A stretch of 64,000 bases of DNA from Flavobacteriaceae bacterium Ap0902 (GCA_009835005.1 WTFG01000005.1:149549-213548); one strand, 5' to 3'; positions 26,841 to 37,259 are shown, counted from the stretch's first letter. The notes: generated by a model from the sequence alone, not told the origin. Program-made: numbers and translations.

Positions 26841-28814
26841 TTGAGTTTAGATCAATATACGATAGAGGAATTAAAATTCTTTTATAAAAAATTATTACTT
26901 CCAAGAGTAATAGAAGAAAGAATGCTTATTTCTCTAAGACAGGGCAAAATTTCTAAATGGTTCTCCGCTTGGGGACAAGAAGCCATTTCTGTAGGCTGTA
27001 CGCTGGCCATGGATCCAGAGGAATATATGCTGACTATGCATCGCAATTTAGGTGTTTTTACTGCTAGAGAGATCCCATTACAGCGTTTATTTTCACAATT
27101 TCAGGGCAAAGCCAATGGTTTTACAAAAGGGCGAGATAGGTCTTTTCACTTCGGAACCCAAGATTATTATATTATAGGGATGATTTCTCATTTAGGCTCT
27201 CAAATGGGCGTAGCTGATGGAATCGCATTAGCCAACAAACTTCAACAAAATAAAAAAGCAACGTTGGTCTTCACAGGAGACGGAGGAGCTAGTGAGGGAG
27301 ACTTTCATGAGGCTTTGAATGTGGCGGCGGTATGGCAGTTACCCATCATCATTCTTGTAGAGAATAACCAATGGGGTTTATCCACACCCTCAGAGCAACA
27401 ATTTAAGATGAAATCCTTTGCGGATAAAGGGATTGGATATGGTATAGATGCCGTTTCTATCGATGGAAATAACTTTTTAGAAGTTTATGAAACCGTAAAG
27501 CATTGGGCAGAAGAAATTAGAAAGAATCCAAAACCTGTATTAATAGAATGTAAAACCTTCCGACTTCGTGGGCATGAAGAGGCCAGTGGCACAGCATATT
27601 ACCCAGAAGGTTTAATAGAATCTTGGGAGAAGAAAGATCCGATTCTACATTTTGAAAATTTATTATTAGAAAAGAAAATTATAGATAAAAAATTCATTGC
27701 AGAAACTAAAGGGACATTTGAAAATTTAGTTAGTGAAGAATTACAATTAGCGGTCAACGAACCGAAAGTGATACCGAATAGAGAAAAAGAAATCCAAGAT
27801 GTTTATGCTCCATTCAAAAATAAAAGTATTCCGCCCACCAAGATTTCAGACAGAGAGATTAGATTGATTGATGCCATAGCAGAAGCGTTGAAGTTGGCGA
27901 TGAAGCGGTATCCTAATTTAATTTTGATGGGACAAGATATTGCCGATTATGGGGGCGTTTTCAAAATTACAGATGGATTATTAGAAAAATTCGGAAGGGA
28001 TAGAGTACGTAATACGCCTCTATGCGAAGCGGCGATTTTAGGGAGTGCTTTAGGCTTATCCATTGCTAACCAAAAATCGATGGTAGAAATGCAATTCTCG
28101 GATTTTGTGACAGAAGGATTCAATCAAATAGTGAATAATTTAGCCAAATCCCATTATCGTTGGGGACAAAATGCAGATGTAGTCGTACGGATGCCAACAG
28201 GCGCGGGTGTGGCGGCGGGTCCTTATCATTCTCAATCTACAGAGGCCTGGTTTACCCATGTTCCAGGTCTAAAAGTGGTATATCCTGCTACGCCAGAGGA
28301 TGCCAAAGGTTTATTGTTACAAGCCTTTGCAGATCCCAATCCAATCATGTTTTTTGAACATAAAAAACTTTACAGAACTTTAAAATCTAATGTGCCAGAA
28401 GATTATTATACGATCCCGTTTGGGAAAGCAAGATTTCATAGCAAAGGAGATGATTTAACGATTGTTACTTATGGATTAGGCGTTCATTGGGCTTTAGATA
28501 CGCTGAAGAAGCACCCAGAAATCAAGGCGGATTTGATTGATTTACGAACCCTTGTCCCTTGGGATCGGGAGGCTGTTTTAGCCTCTGTGCGAAAAACCAG
28601 TAAAGCATTGGTGTTGCATGAAGATATAGAAATAGGCGGTTTTGGGGGTGAAATTGTGGCGACTATCGCACAGGAATGTTTTGAGGATTTAGATGCTCCT
28701 GTGATTCGTGTTGGGAGTATGAATACACCAGTTCCTTTTGATGCTGAACTAGAAAATCAATTTTTACCTTTAGAGAAATTTGAACAAGAATTAATTAAAC
28801 TTTGGAATTATTAA
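26841..28814 (+). CDS. 2-oxoacid dehydrogenase E1, fused alpha and beta subunits
   Basis: Thiamine-diphosphate enzyme of 657 residues that decarboxylates a 2-oxoacid, probably the branched-chain acids from Val, Leu and Ile, and passes the acyl group to E2. The alpha half (1-330) has the ThDP motif GDGGASEGDFHEALNVAA near 145 and ENNQWG near 176. The beta half (about 345-657) begins DREIRLIDAIAEAL and has FKITDGLLEKFG and PLCEAAILG. The two halves are separate genes in most bacteria. The start is TTG at 26841: the preceding codon is a stop and no usable ATG lies before the first helix. E2 follows 10 bp later. Confidence 0.88.
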   Translation: MSLDQYTIEELKFFYKKLLLPRVIEERMLISLRQGKISKWFSAWGQEAISVGCTLAMDPEEYMLTMHRNLGVFTAREIPLQRLFSQFQGKANGFTKGRDRSFHFGTQDYYIIGMISHLGSQMGVADGIALANKLQQNKKATLVFTGDGGASEGDFHEALNVAAVWQLPIIILVENNQWGLSTPSEQQFKMKSFADKGIGYGIDAVSIDGNNFLEVYETVKHWAEEIRKNPKPVLIECKTFRLRGHEEASGTAYYPEGLIESWEKKDPILHFENLLLEKKIIDKKFIAETKGTFENLVSEELQLAVNEPKVIPNREKEIQDVYAPFKNKSIPPTKISDREIRLIDAIAEALKLAMKRYPNLILMGQDIADYGGVFKITDGLLEKFGRDRVRNTPLCEAAILGSALGLSIANQKSMVEMQFSDFVTEGFNQIVNNLAKSHYRWGQNADVVVRMPTGAGVAAGPYHSQSTEAWFTHVPGLKVVYPATPEDAKGLLLQAFADPNPIMFFEHKKLYRTLKSNVPEDYYTIPFGKARFHSKGDDLTIVTYGLGVHWALDTLKKHPEIKADLIDLRTLVPWDREAVLASVRKTSKALVLHEDIEIGGFGGEIVATIAQECFEDLDAPVIRVGSMNTPVPFDAELENQFLPLEKFEQELIKLWNY

Positions 28815-28824
28815 ACTCCTTTCT

Positions 28825-30093
28825 ATGAGCGATTCAAATCAACCAAAAACTGTAGAAATCCCTATTCTTTTGCCTAAAATGGGTGAAAGTGTTTCTGAAG
28901 CCACTGTGATAGAATGGTATAAAAAACCTGGGGATTTTATAGAAGAAGATGAGTTATTTGTTCTTATCGGGACGGATAAAGTAGAAAGTGAATTGCCGTG
29001 TATGTATGCTGGTACGCTCAAAGAGGTTTTAATTAAAGAGAAGGAAGAGGTTGCTGTGGGTGCGGCGATTGCTATGATAGAAGTAGATGCTCAGAAAATT
29101 GATTTAGATAAAATTACGTCTTTAAAACCTGACAAAGAGGAATCAATCAAGAACAAACCAACTAAACCACAGCAAAAATCGAATCAATATAAAGGCAGTA
29201 AAAATTTTCTCTCTCCTGTGGTTAGAAAAATTGCTACGGAGCATGGTTTAGAATTAGAAGATTTGGAAAAGATTAAAGGTACAGGGCAGAATGGAAGAGT
29301 AAGAAAAGCGGATATTATAAAATATTTAAAGACTCAAATTAATCATGCCACCACTTTCCAAGCGAAAAAATTAAACCTAAATATTGAAGATAGTGATACG
29401 GTAAAAACGCTGACGCGGATGCAAAATTTACTTGCCCATCATTTGCAACAATCCTTTATGGAGATTCCGCATGTGACTACTTTTGCAGAATTGGATGTGA
29501 CCGATGTTTATTTGCACAGGGAAGAAATTAAAAAGGCTTTTGTATTAGAGCAAGGTACTAAGATTACCTATACGCATTACTTTCAATACGCTATAATATT
29601 GGCATTAAAGGAATTTCCAATGCTTAATGCTTGGATGAATGTGGATGAGTTAATCATCAAAGAGAATATAAACATTGGTTTTGCCACTTCTCTGGCTAAT
29701 GGTGATTTAATAGTCCCAAATGTGAAGAAGGCTCAGGAAATGAACTTTATGGAATGGATAAAGGCTGTCAACCAAAAAGCCAAAGATGCCAAAGAAAATA
29801 AGTTGAATAATGATGATATTCTGGGGACTACTTTCACCATATCTAACACAGGTATGTTTGGTAGTCTTGCTGGGACCCCAATCATTAGCAAACCACAAGT
29901 GGCGGTAATTGCACTAGGCCAAATCTTATCTGCTCCTGGTGTCATCAAAGTAAATGGTGACGAGATTGTAGCCGTTCGTAAAAAAATGATGCTATCTATT
30001 TCTTATGATCACCGCGTGATTAATGGAGCATATGCCAGTCAATTTTTGATGAAAGTAAAAGAGAATTTAAAGCATTTTAAAGATTGGCTTTAA
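28825..30093 (+). CDS. 2-oxoacid dehydrogenase E2 (dihydrolipoamide acyltransferase)
   Basis: Core subunit of the dehydrogenase complex, 422 residues. One lipoyl domain (about 10-87) carries the lipoylated Lys in IGTDKVESE near 53. A Lys/Pro-rich linker leads to the E3-binding domain (LSPVVRKIATEHGLELEDLEKIKGTGQNGRVRKADI, about 128-165). The catalytic domain (about 190-422) ends with ISYDHRVING near 392, holding the active-site His. Operon partner of the fused E1; no E3 gene is present here, so E3 must be shared from elsewhere. Confidence 0.92.
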   Translation: MSDSNQPKTVEIPILLPKMGESVSEATVIEWYKKPGDFIEEDELFVLIGTDKVESELPCMYAGTLKEVLIKEKEEVAVGAAIAMIEVDAQKIDLDKITSLKPDKEESIKNKPTKPQQKSNQYKGSKNFLSPVVRKIATEHGLELEDLEKIKGTGQNGRVRKADIIKYLKTQINHATTFQAKKLNLNIEDSDTVKTLTRMQNLLAHHLQQSFMEIPHVTTFAELDVTDVYLHREEIKKAFVLEQGTKITYTHYFQYAIILALKEFPMLNAWMNVDELIIKENINIGFATSLANGDLIVPNVKKAQEMNFMEWIKAVNQKAKDAKENKLNNDDILGTTFTISNTGMFGSLAGTPIISKPQVAVIALGQILSAPGVIKVNGDEIVAVRKKMMLSISYDHRVINGAYASQFLMKVKENLKHFKDWL

Positions 30094-30278
30094 TCTTTCT
30101 GTTTGAATTTGCCTTCTCTTTTAATTAATAAATATATGGCAAAAATCAATAAAACCACAGCACCTATGAGTATCCAAAAATTCAAAGATTGAGGATTTAA
30201 GTCCTCAAAACCCATGCTGATGATTACTAAAATCATCGCTAGTATAGAGAAAAATAAAGATAAGTTTCTTTTAATCAT
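30090..30278 (-). CDS. Small two-helix membrane protein, hypothetical
   Basis: A 62-residue protein with no recognisable family. It has a basic start (MIKRNL), two hydrophobic segments (about 6-24 and 33-53) joined by a short acidic loop (EDLNPQSLN), and a strongly basic end (KREGKFKQKD). Both ends should be cytoplasmic. It overlaps the E2 stop by 4 bp tail to tail. The frame and amphipathic layout look real, but such a short protein remains a prediction. Confidence 0.55.
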   Translation of the reverse strand: MIKRNLSLFFSILAMILVIISMGFEDLNPQSLNFWILIGAVVLLIFAIYLLIKREGKFKQKD

Positions 30279-30343
30279 TGTTTCTTTTTATCTTTTAAAT
30301 TATAAAATTATTCTCTTTTTCTGAAATAATATTTAATCAAAAA

Positions 30344-30380
30344 ATGGATTTTATAAAATTTCAGGTCTTACAAAATCCAT
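30344..30380 (-). terminator. Terminator of the metallo-beta-lactamase-fold hydrolase gene
   Basis: Arms atggatttt (30344-30352) and aaaatccat (30372-30380) are perfect complements. On the minus strand the stem is followed directly by a T run, just past the hydrolase stop. Confidence 0.65.
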
Positions 30381-30418
30381 AGAAATATTAAGTTAAAATT
30401 CTAAAAGAAATCCGTGTT

Positions 30419-31099
30419 CTAAAATTGAATTTCTTGACCAATTTCTGGTAAGATTAATTCTATATTATTTTTAGAAAAACTTGCTTTAGCCTCTTCATGA
30501 TTGATTTCAATAGGAGGGAAGGTATCAAAGTGGCAACCGATTACTTTGGGTGTTTTAATCAAATTTTTGGCGCAATAACTTGCCAATTCAGCATCCAAAG
30601 TATAATGTCCGCCAACTGGTAAAATGGCTGTTGAAATTTCGCCAAAAATAGGGGTAAGCAATTCCATATCTTTATTTAATCCCGTATCTCCGGCTAAATA
30701 TAAATTCTTGTTGGGTAATTGGAAAACATATCCAGCAGGAACCCCACCATAACTTCCGTCAGAAAAAGAACTGGTGTGGGTAGCAGTAACCATGGTAATT
30801 CTAAGATCTTCTATGTTGTAAGACCCACCAAGATTTAAATCTACCTGATTTTTATGATTAAAATGTCCACAAATTTCTGGTTGTCCAATCAGCGTAGCTT
30901 CTGGATGCGCTTTTAAAACTTCTTCTACATCTGCCACGTGATCCTGATGTGCGTGTGTAATTAACACATAATCTATTTTCTGTGCATTAATATCAAAACC
31001 TGATTGATCTTTCTGCATATTGTAGAAAGGATCCGTCAATATCAAATGATCTTTATAATTAATTAAAAAACAATTTTGGCCTAAAAATCTAATTTTCAT
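30419..31099 (-). CDS. Metal-dependent hydrolase, UlaG/UPF0173-like metallo-beta-lactamase fold
   Basis: Protein of 226 residues. The metal site HAHQDH in ITHAHQDHVADV (near 49) is the HxHxDH signature, followed by ATHTSSFSDGSYGG near 108 and YLAGDTGLN near 135. GGHYTLDAELAS near 160 and GCHFDTFPPIE near 187 complete the site. The family includes ascorbate-6-phosphate lactonase UlaG, but most members are uncharacterised hydrolases. I start at the ATG at 31099 (MKIRFLGQN): the longer frame to 31162 runs through the aspS terminator hairpin. Confidence 0.85.
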   Translation of the reverse strand: MKIRFLGQNCFLINYKDHLILTDPFYNMQKDQSGFDINAQKIDYVLITHAHQDHVADVEEVLKAHPEATLIGQPEICGHFNHKNQVDLNLGGSYNIEDLRITMVTATHTSSFSDGSYGGVPAGYVFQLPNKNLYLAGDTGLNKDMELLTPIFGEISTAILPVGGHYTLDAELASYCAKNLIKTPKVIGCHFDTFPPIEINHEEAKASFSKNNIELILPEIGQEIQF

Positions 31100-31131
31100 G
31101 TCTATGGTTTTTATAATACTCAAGATACAAA

Positions 31132-31192
31132 AAATCCTTGATAGGGGCAGAAGTGATATCATTAAATATCAGTTTAAACTTATCAAGGATTT
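31132..31192 (-). terminator. Long-stem terminator between aspS and the hydrolase gene
   Basis: Perfect 12-bp inverted repeat aaatccttgata (31132-31143) and tatcaaggattt (31181-31192). The 37-base loop contains a second small hairpin (tgatat/atatca). On the minus strand the stem ends in a T run, 23 bases past the aspS stop, and it lies in the leader of the next gene. Confidence 0.7.
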
Positions 31193-31215
31193 AATTTATT
31201 TTAGATAAAAATTAA

Positions 31216-32985
31216 TTAATCTTCTTCATTTTTGTCATTTAAATCAACTTTTAAATGTAATTCCTCCAATTGATCTTGAGATAGGCTAGAAGGAGTGTTA
31301 ATCATGACATCTCTACCTGCATTATTTTTCGGGAATGCGATATAATCACGGATTGTTTCTGATCCATCAAGAATTGAAACCAATCTGTCAAACCCAAAAG
31401 CGATACCACCGTGTGGAGGCGCACCATATTCAAATGCATTCATCAAGAACCCGAATTGTGCTTGCGCTTCTTCTTTGGTGAATCCAAGTAAGTCAAACAT
31501 ACGTGATTGCAACGCTCTATTAAAGATTCTAATAGAACCACCACCAATTTCGTTCCCATTCAAAACCAAATCATAGGCATTGGCTCTCACTTCACCTGGT
31601 GCTGTTTCTAATTTATCTAAATCTTCTGGTTTGGGCGAAGTAAAAGGATGATGCATCGCATGATAACGGTTGGTTTCATCGTCCCATTCTAATAAGGGGA
31701 AATCTACGACCCATAATGGCGCAAACTCTTCTGGGTTTCGCAAATCAAGACGTTTAGCCATTTCCATACGCAACTCGCTCAATTGCTTGCGCGTCACATT
31801 TTTATCACCAGCCATTACTAAGAGTAAATCACCTGGTTTGGCATCCATTTTATCTGCCCATGCTTGCAAATCTCCGCTTGAATAAAATTTATCTACAGAA
31901 GATTTTAAGGTTCCATCTTCGTTATACTTTACCCAAACCAAACCATTGGCACCGATTTGTGGACGTTTTACCCAATCGATTAACTTATCAATTTCTTTTC
32001 TGGTATAACTTGCACAACCTGGTGCAGCAATACCTACTACTAATTCTTGGCTATCAAAAACTTTAAATCCTTTTCCTTGTGCTTCCACATTTAACTCAGC
32101 GAATTCCATCCCGAAGCGGATATCTGGTTTATCATTCCCAAATCGGCGCATAGCCTCTGTATATGTGATTCTAGGGAACTCTTCAATCTCAAAACCTTTA
32201 ATCTCTTTTAAGAGAGATTTGGTTAAGTTTTCAAAAACATTCAATACATCTTCTTGCTCCACAAAAGCCATTTCGCAGTCTATTTGTGTAAATTCTGGCT
32301 GGCGATCTGCACGTAAATCCTCATCACGGAAACACTTTACTATCTGGAAGTATTTGTCCATTCCACCCACCATCAACAATTGTTTAAAGGTCTGGGGCGA
32401 TTGTGGGAGTGCATAAAATTGCCCTGGATTCATGCGAGAAGGAACCAAGAAATCCCTAGCACCTTCTGGTGTAGATTTAATCAAAACAGGCGTTTCAATT
32501 TCTATAAAACCTTCATCAGACAAGAAATTTCTAACTTTCTGAGCCACTTGATGACGGAAGATTAATTTATTCTTCACAGGATTTCTCCTGATATCCAAAT
32601 AACGAAATTGCATCCTTAATTCCTCGCCACCGTCGGTATCATTTTCAATCGTAAAAGGTGGGAGTTTAGAATCATTTAAAACTTCTAGGCTGTCTATGAG
32701 AACCTCAATAGCACCTGTTGGGATTTTATTATTTTTAGACTCACGTTCTAATACCGTTCCTTTTGCCTGAATTACAAACTCACGCCCTAGCTTCCTAGCG
32801 GTTTCAAATATCTCTTTGCTTGTTCTTTCTTCATCTAAAACCAACTGTGTAATTCCATAACGATCACGTAGATCTATCCACATTACAAAACCCTTATCTC
32901 TAATGGTTTGTACCCATCCTACTAAAGTTACGCTTTCGCCAATATTATTTTGATTTAATGCTCCGTTGGTATGTGTTCTGTACAT
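31216..32985 (-). CDS. aspS: Aspartyl-tRNA synthetase
   Basis: Class II synthetase of 589 residues that charges tRNA-Asp. The N-terminal OB-fold (about 1-105) reads [23 protein letters not shown]. Motif 2 is [20 protein letters not shown] near 216-235, and motif 3 [13 protein letters not shown] lies near 530. The insertion domain between motifs 2 and 3 (about 285-420) is the bacterial GAD type. Length is that of bacterial AspRS. It follows the META gene by 6 bp and probably shares its transcript. Confidence 0.97.
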   Translation of the reverse strand: MYRTHTNGALNQNNIGESVTLVGWVQTIRDKGFVMWIDLRDRYGITQLVLDEERTSKEIFETARKLGREFVIQAKGTVLERESKNNKIPTGAIEVLIDSLEVLNDSKLPPFTIENDTDGGEELRMQFRYLDIRRNPVKNKLIFRHQVAQKVRNFLSDEGFIEIETPVLIKSTPEGARDFLVPSRMNPGQFYALPQSPQTFKQLLMVGGMDKYFQIVKCFRDEDLRADRQPEFTQIDCEMAFVEQEDVLNVFENLTKSLLKEIKGFEIEEFPRITYTEAMRRFGNDKPDIRFGMEFAELNVEAQGKGFKVFDSQELVVGIAAPGCASYTRKEIDKLIDWVKRPQIGANGLVWVKYNEDGTLKSSVDKFYSSGDLQAWADKMDAKPGDLLLVMAGDKNVTRKQLSELRMEMAKRLDLRNPEEFAPLWVVDFPLLEWDDETNRYHAMHHPFTSPKPEDLDKLETAPGEVRANAYDLVLNGNEIGGGSIRIFNRALQSRMFDLLGFTKEEAQAQFGFLMNAFEYGAPPHGGIAFGFDRLVSILDGSETIRDYIAFPKNNAGRDVMINTPSSLSQDQLEELHLKVDLNDKNEED

Positions 32986-32991
32986 GTTTGA

Positions 32992-33414
32992 TTATTTTTT
33001 GAAATGAAGTAAAAGCAACTTGTCTTTATATAAATATAGATCATTTCTAACCACTTCAAAGCGATTCACTTTCTCTAGTAGGTTTAGATAATTATCTTCT
33101 TCATTCAAAGTTGGACACGACATCTTGGTGCTATAAATATCTTTGAATGTAATATATCCATTATCACCTTCTATATTTCCTCCATAATTATTGCACCCAG
33201 CAAATCCACTGATACTTTCTCTTGAAGTTGGATCAAAAATGAGTGTAATAGGATTATTTCCTATTCCTAATGCTGTCTGATCCTCATCTTGTAGATTCCA
33301 AACTCCATGAACATCACTAATCCTAGAAGGTTTAGAACTTCCTACATTGGTAGTTTTACAAGCAAAAAAGAACATGCTTATAATTATTACATAAATCACA
33401 TTGTTAACTCTCAT
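32992..33414 (-). CDS. META domain lipoprotein (HslJ-like)
   Basis: Predicted lipoprotein of 140 residues. The N-terminal hydrophobic run ends in a lipobox FFAC with Cys near 18. A META domain follows: GVWNLQDEDQ near 40, ISGFAGCNNYGGNIEG near 68-83, and STKMSCPTLNEEDNYLNLLE near 94. The FxGCNxxxG core is the HslJ signature; HslJ gives novobiocin resistance in E. coli, but the biochemical role is unknown. It sits between pheT (1 bp gap) and aspS (6 bp), a compact pheT-META-aspS operon. Confidence 0.85.
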   Translation of the reverse strand: MRVNNVIYVIIISMFFFACKTTNVGSSKPSRISDVHGVWNLQDEDQTALGIGNNPITLIFDPTSRESISGFAGCNNYGGNIEGDNGYITFKDIYSTKMSCPTLNEEDNYLNLLEKVNRFEVVRNDLYLYKDKLLLLHFKK

Positions 33415-33415
33415 A

Positions 33416-35839
33416 TTATCTTAATTCTACGTTTAACTCTTTCTTTAAAATTTTGATCACCTGATTCATAATTTCATCTATCTGTTTATCTTTCATTGTT
33501 TTATTCTCATCTAAAAGAACCAAGGATATAGCATAAGATTTCTTATCAGCTGGCAATTTGTCTCCTTCATAAACATCAAACAAATCTACTGATTTAATCA
33601 ATGGATTATTTAATTCATGAATGGTTTCTACAATGGTTTGATAAGTAATTTGCTTGTCTATGAGTAGTGCAAGATCTCTTTTTACTTGTGGGAATTTAGA
33701 TAATTCTTTAAAAACAGTTTCTTTTCTATTTAAATAAGTATTGATAAAATTCTCGAGATTTATTTCTGCGAAATAAACAACTTGATCTATATCAAATCTT
33801 TTGAGTGTTTCTTTATTAAAAGATCCTAGTTTTACAATCTCTTTATTATGAATAAATCCTTTCAATGTATATACACTAAAAACATCTTGATGTTCTTCCC
33901 ACTGAATATCATTCAATTTAAATTTAGATAATAAATGATTTATAATACCTTTTAAATAGAAAATATCTACCTCTTTTTCTGGATTATCCCAATGAACAGC
34001 ATGTTGACTACCACTAACAACCATCGTCAACACTTGATCTTCTATGAATTCATCCCCTTTTTTCTGATAAGTATTTCCCAATTCAAAGAACTTGATTTGC
34101 TCTTGTTTACGTTTCAGATTGTAATCAACATTCTTTAATAGGGCGGGATAGAGGCTCCTGCGCAAGACAGATAAATCAGAACTTAAAGCATTCAATATTG
34201 GAATAGATTGATCATCCTCAAAACCAAACAACTGATTAAGCTCCTCATTATACATAGACAAATTCATAGCCTCATTAAAGCCTAGCGCTACCAAAGAATC
34301 TGCGAGCGTGTTGATGATTTTATCCTTTTCAAATCCTTCTCCAGGTACAATGGAGAAACTTACTTTTTCATTTCCTAAAAGAGAGTTATAACCATAGATT
34401 CTTAAAATCTCTTCTATTAAATCTGCTTCACGTCTAACGTCTACACGATAGGCAGGGATTTCTAACTCCAAAGAAGTTGGTGTTTCAGAAATTATGTCAA
34501 TTTCTAATAATTTTAAAATATCTTTTATCGTATTGCGATGCAATCTTTCTCCCAATAATTGATCTACTTTTCTATATTGTAATACAGCAGTAAAATTGTT
34601 AATAGGTTTTGGATAATTATCCGCGATTTCACCAACAATCTCTCCACCAGCGATTTCTAATATCAAATTAGCAGCAAGTTTCAAAGCTTTAACAGTAAAA
34701 TGTGGATCTATACCCCGTTCAAAACGGAAAGATGAATCACTATTAATGGCGTGGGCTTTGGAAGTCTTTCTAACAGAAACTGGATTAAAGTAAGCACTTT
34801 CTAGAAAAATATTTGCAGTTTCATTATTCACTGCAGATTCTAAACCACCCATAACACCCGCAATAGCTAGATTGCTATGGGCATCCTGAATCATTAATTC
34901 ATTTCCATTCAAGGTTCTTTCTGCTTTGTCTAAAGTATGAAATTTAGATCCTTTGGAAGCTGTAGAAACTATAATTTTATTTCCCTTAATTTTATCTGCG
35001 TCAAAAGCATGCATAGGTTGTCCTACATGATGCAGAATATAGTTGGTAATGTCTACAACATTATTTTTAGGAAATAAACCAATAGATTGAAGTCGTTTCT
35101 GCAACCATAATGGAGATTCTTCCACTTTAACATTTTTTATGTATAAGCCAGCATATCTAGGGCATAATTCAGAATCCTTAATTTCCACTTCAATAGGATT
35201 CTTAGCAGTACTTTTGGGGATTTCTTTAATTTCTGGTTTTTGATAAACACTGTTTAATTTCCTTGCTTTTAAGGCTACATGTAAATCACGTGCCACCCCA
35301 AAATGGCTCATAGCATCTGCACGATTGGGGGTTAAGCCAATCTCAAAAACAGCATCTGTAGAGGTATCTAAGATTTCTGAAAGGGGAGTGCCTGGCATTA
35401 ATTCCGTATCCATTACCCAAATACCAGCATGATCATGGGAAATTCGCAATTCTTTTTTAGAACAAATCATTCCATTTGATACTTCGCCTCTTAATTTTGC
35501 CTTTTTGATTTTAAACGCACCACCTTTGTCATCTTTGATGATAGCACCAGGCTTGGCCACTGGAACTTTTTGACCTAACGCAACATTAGGTGCACCACAA
35601 ACAATTTGCACTGTTTCTGAACCTAAATTAACTTCCGTAATTTTTAACTTATCTGCATTGGGATGTTTTTCGCAAGAAACGACTTCTCCAACTACAAAAT
35701 TTTCTAAATCTTCTTTAGAAATACCTACATGCGCAATGCCTTCTACTTCTAATCCAATATCTGTTAAGATTTCAGAAATTTTATCATCCGATAGGTCGGT
35801 TTTAATAAAATCTTTTAACCAGTTATGTGAGATTTTCAT
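33416..35839 (-). CDS. pheT: Phenylalanyl-tRNA synthetase beta subunit
   Basis: Beta subunit (807 residues) of the alpha2-beta2 enzyme. In order: tRNA-binding EMAP-II-like domain (about 40-155, VVGEVVSCEKHPNADKL), the B3/B4 editing domain (about 210-390, with HAFDADKI and AIAGVMGG), B5 (about 405-475, EILRIYGYN) and a catalytic-like core. The C-terminal FDX-ACB anticodon-binding domain (about 712-806) opens SKFPQVKRDLALLID. Full length and undamaged. pheS is not in this window, as is common in the phylum. Confidence 0.96.
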   Translation of the reverse strand: MKISHNWLKDFIKTDLSDDKISEILTDIGLEVEGIAHVGISKEDLENFVVGEVVSCEKHPNADKLKITEVNLGSETVQIVCGAPNVALGQKVPVAKPGAIIKDDKGGAFKIKKAKLRGEVSNGMICSKKELRISHDHAGIWVMDTELMPGTPLSEILDTSTDAVFEIGLTPNRADAMSHFGVARDLHVALKARKLNSVYQKPEIKEIPKSTAKNPIEVEIKDSELCPRYAGLYIKNVKVEESPLWLQKRLQSIGLFPKNNVVDITNYILHHVGQPMHAFDADKIKGNKIIVSTASKGSKFHTLDKAERTLNGNELMIQDAHSNLAIAGVMGGLESAVNNETANIFLESAYFNPVSVRKTSKAHAINSDSSFRFERGIDPHFTVKALKLAANLILEIAGGEIVGEIADNYPKPINNFTAVLQYRKVDQLLGERLHRNTIKDILKLLEIDIISETPTSLELEIPAYRVDVRREADLIEEILRIYGYNSLLGNEKVSFSIVPGEGFEKDKIINTLADSLVALGFNEAMNLSMYNEELNQLFGFEDDQSIPILNALSSDLSVLRRSLYPALLKNVDYNLKRKQEQIKFFELGNTYQKKGDEFIEDQVLTMVVSGSQHAVHWDNPEKEVDIFYLKGIINHLLSKFKLNDIQWEEHQDVFSVYTLKGFIHNKEIVKLGSFNKETLKRFDIDQVVYFAEINLENFINTYLNRKETVFKELSKFPQVKRDLALLIDKQITYQTIVETIHELNNPLIKSVDLFDVYEGDKLPADKKSYAISLVLLDENKTMKDKQIDEIMNQVIKILKKELNVELR

Positions 35840-35860
35840 AAATTATGATATATCAAATGA

Positions 35861-35888
35861 AAAACTGTTCTTAGTATAGAACAGTTTT
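35861..35888 (-). terminator. Terminator of dnaN
   Basis: Perfect 11-bp stem aaaactgttct (35861-35871) and agaacagtttt (35878-35888), 6-base loop, T-rich on both strands. It lies between the dnaN stop and the pheT start, so pheT likely has its own promoter, which I could not identify. Confidence 0.8.
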
Positions 35889-35910
35889 TTTTTAAATTAA
35901 ATTATTATTT

Positions 35911-37029
35911 TTAGTTTGCAGAGAGCATCAATGGCATCACTAGCATTAATATCTCTTCACCATCTTCTAAACCATCTAATGGACGAATGATTCCAGCGCG
36001 ATTAGGTTCTGACATAGAAAGCGTAATATCTTCACTCTGCAGATTATTTAACATTTCTGCTAAAAATTTGGCATTAAACCCAATTTGCATATCTTCTCCA
36101 TTATAATCACATGGCAATTTCTCTTCTGCTTTGTTAGAGAAATCAACATCTTCTGCACTAATAACCAAAGAATTTCCATTGAGTTTAAGTCTTACCTGAT
36201 GCGTTGATTTATTAGCAAAAATAGAAACCCTACGCAGAGAGTTTAAGAACATGGTTCTGTTAATAGTTAATACATTAGGATTCTCTTTTGGAATTACCGC
36301 CTCGTATGCTGGATATTTACCGTCTATTAATCTACAAACAATACTGATGTTTTCTGTTTTAAATTGGGTATTGGTTTCATTAAATTCAATTTGAATTTCT
36401 TCTCCTAATGGGATAATATTCTTAATTAAATTCAAAGGTTTTTTAGGCATGATGAAGTTGGAAGTTGCATTGGCAGATAAATCACTTCTGCTATATTTGA
36501 CTAGTCGATGTGCATCCGTAGCAACAAATTTCAAATTTTCCTCACTCCATTCAAAGAAGACACCCGTCATGACAGGTCTATGTTCATCATTCCCAGCGGC
36601 AAAGATGGTTTTGTTAATTGCCTCTATCAAAATATCAGAGTAGATGGATGTTTTAATAGCTTGATCTATGGTAGGTGTTTCTGGAAAATCATCTGCAGAG
36701 AGATAGGATAATTCATAATTACCTTGTTCAGATACAATTTCTAATTGCCCATTCCCTTTATCTATAAATGTTAAAGGTTGATCGGCAAAGGTTTTTAATG
36801 TATCCAATAATATTTTAGAGGGTACACAAAGTGATTCTACATCTTCTGAATTTACTTCCAAAGTTACAGCAGCTGTAGTTTCTAAATCAGATCCAGTAAT
36901 CTTTAATTGATTATGATCCAACTCAAATAAAAAGTTGTCTAAGATAGGCATGGTATTACTAGCATTAATAACACCACTAATCATTTGAATGTGTTTTTGT
37001 AATTGCGAACTTCCTACAATAAACTTCAT
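35911..37029 (-). CDS. dnaN: DNA polymerase III sliding clamp
   Basis: Beta clamp of 372 residues that encircles DNA and tethers the polymerase. Three repeated clamp domains are visible: KFIVGSSQLQKHIQ opening domain 1, IYSDILIEAINKTIFAAGNDEHRPVMTGVF in domain 2 (near 128), and NRTMFLNSLRRVSIFAN in domain 3 (near 254). The C-terminal partner-binding end reads VMPLMLSAN, slightly off the usual MPxRL. It is a single-gene unit here, not next to dnaA. Confidence 0.96.
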   Translation of the reverse strand: MKFIVGSSQLQKHIQMISGVINASNTMPILDNFLFELDHNQLKITGSDLETTAAVTLEVNSEDVESLCVPSKILLDTLKTFADQPLTFIDKGNGQLEIVSEQGNYELSYLSADDFPETPTIDQAIKTSIYSDILIEAINKTIFAAGNDEHRPVMTGVFFEWSEENLKFVATDAHRLVKYSRSDLSANATSNFIMPKKPLNLIKNIIPLGEEIQIEFNETNTQFKTENISIVCRLIDGKYPAYEAVIPKENPNVLTINRTMFLNSLRRVSIFANKSTHQVRLKLNGNSLVISAEDVDFSNKAEEKLPCDYNGEDMQIGFNAKFLAEMLNNLQSEDITLSMSEPNRAGIIRPLDGLEDGEEILMLVMPLMLSAN

Positions 37030-37259
37030 ATATACAGTATAAATTTCTAAAGTAACAAAATTAACTTATTTTGGTTAAACTTCGCAAACTTTATGCAATT
37101 ATCTATTATAACCACTACTTAAATCGATTGTGCATATTAAGTAATGTTAATTTCACTTAAATAAAAGGAAGGCATCTATAAATTTATAATTTAACATAAT
37201 ATAAATTATAGGACTTTCATGCATAAATCGGTTATTCTTTAAAATTCAATTCTATCTCT

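Noticed and set aside
29707..29948. Minus-strand frames inside the E2 gene
   Set aside because: They lie opposite the conserved acyltransferase domain and have no promoter or family match.
31100..31162. Longer N-terminus of the UlaG-like hydrolase
   Set aside because: The extra codons run through the aspS terminator stem, and the family starts at MKIRFLG.
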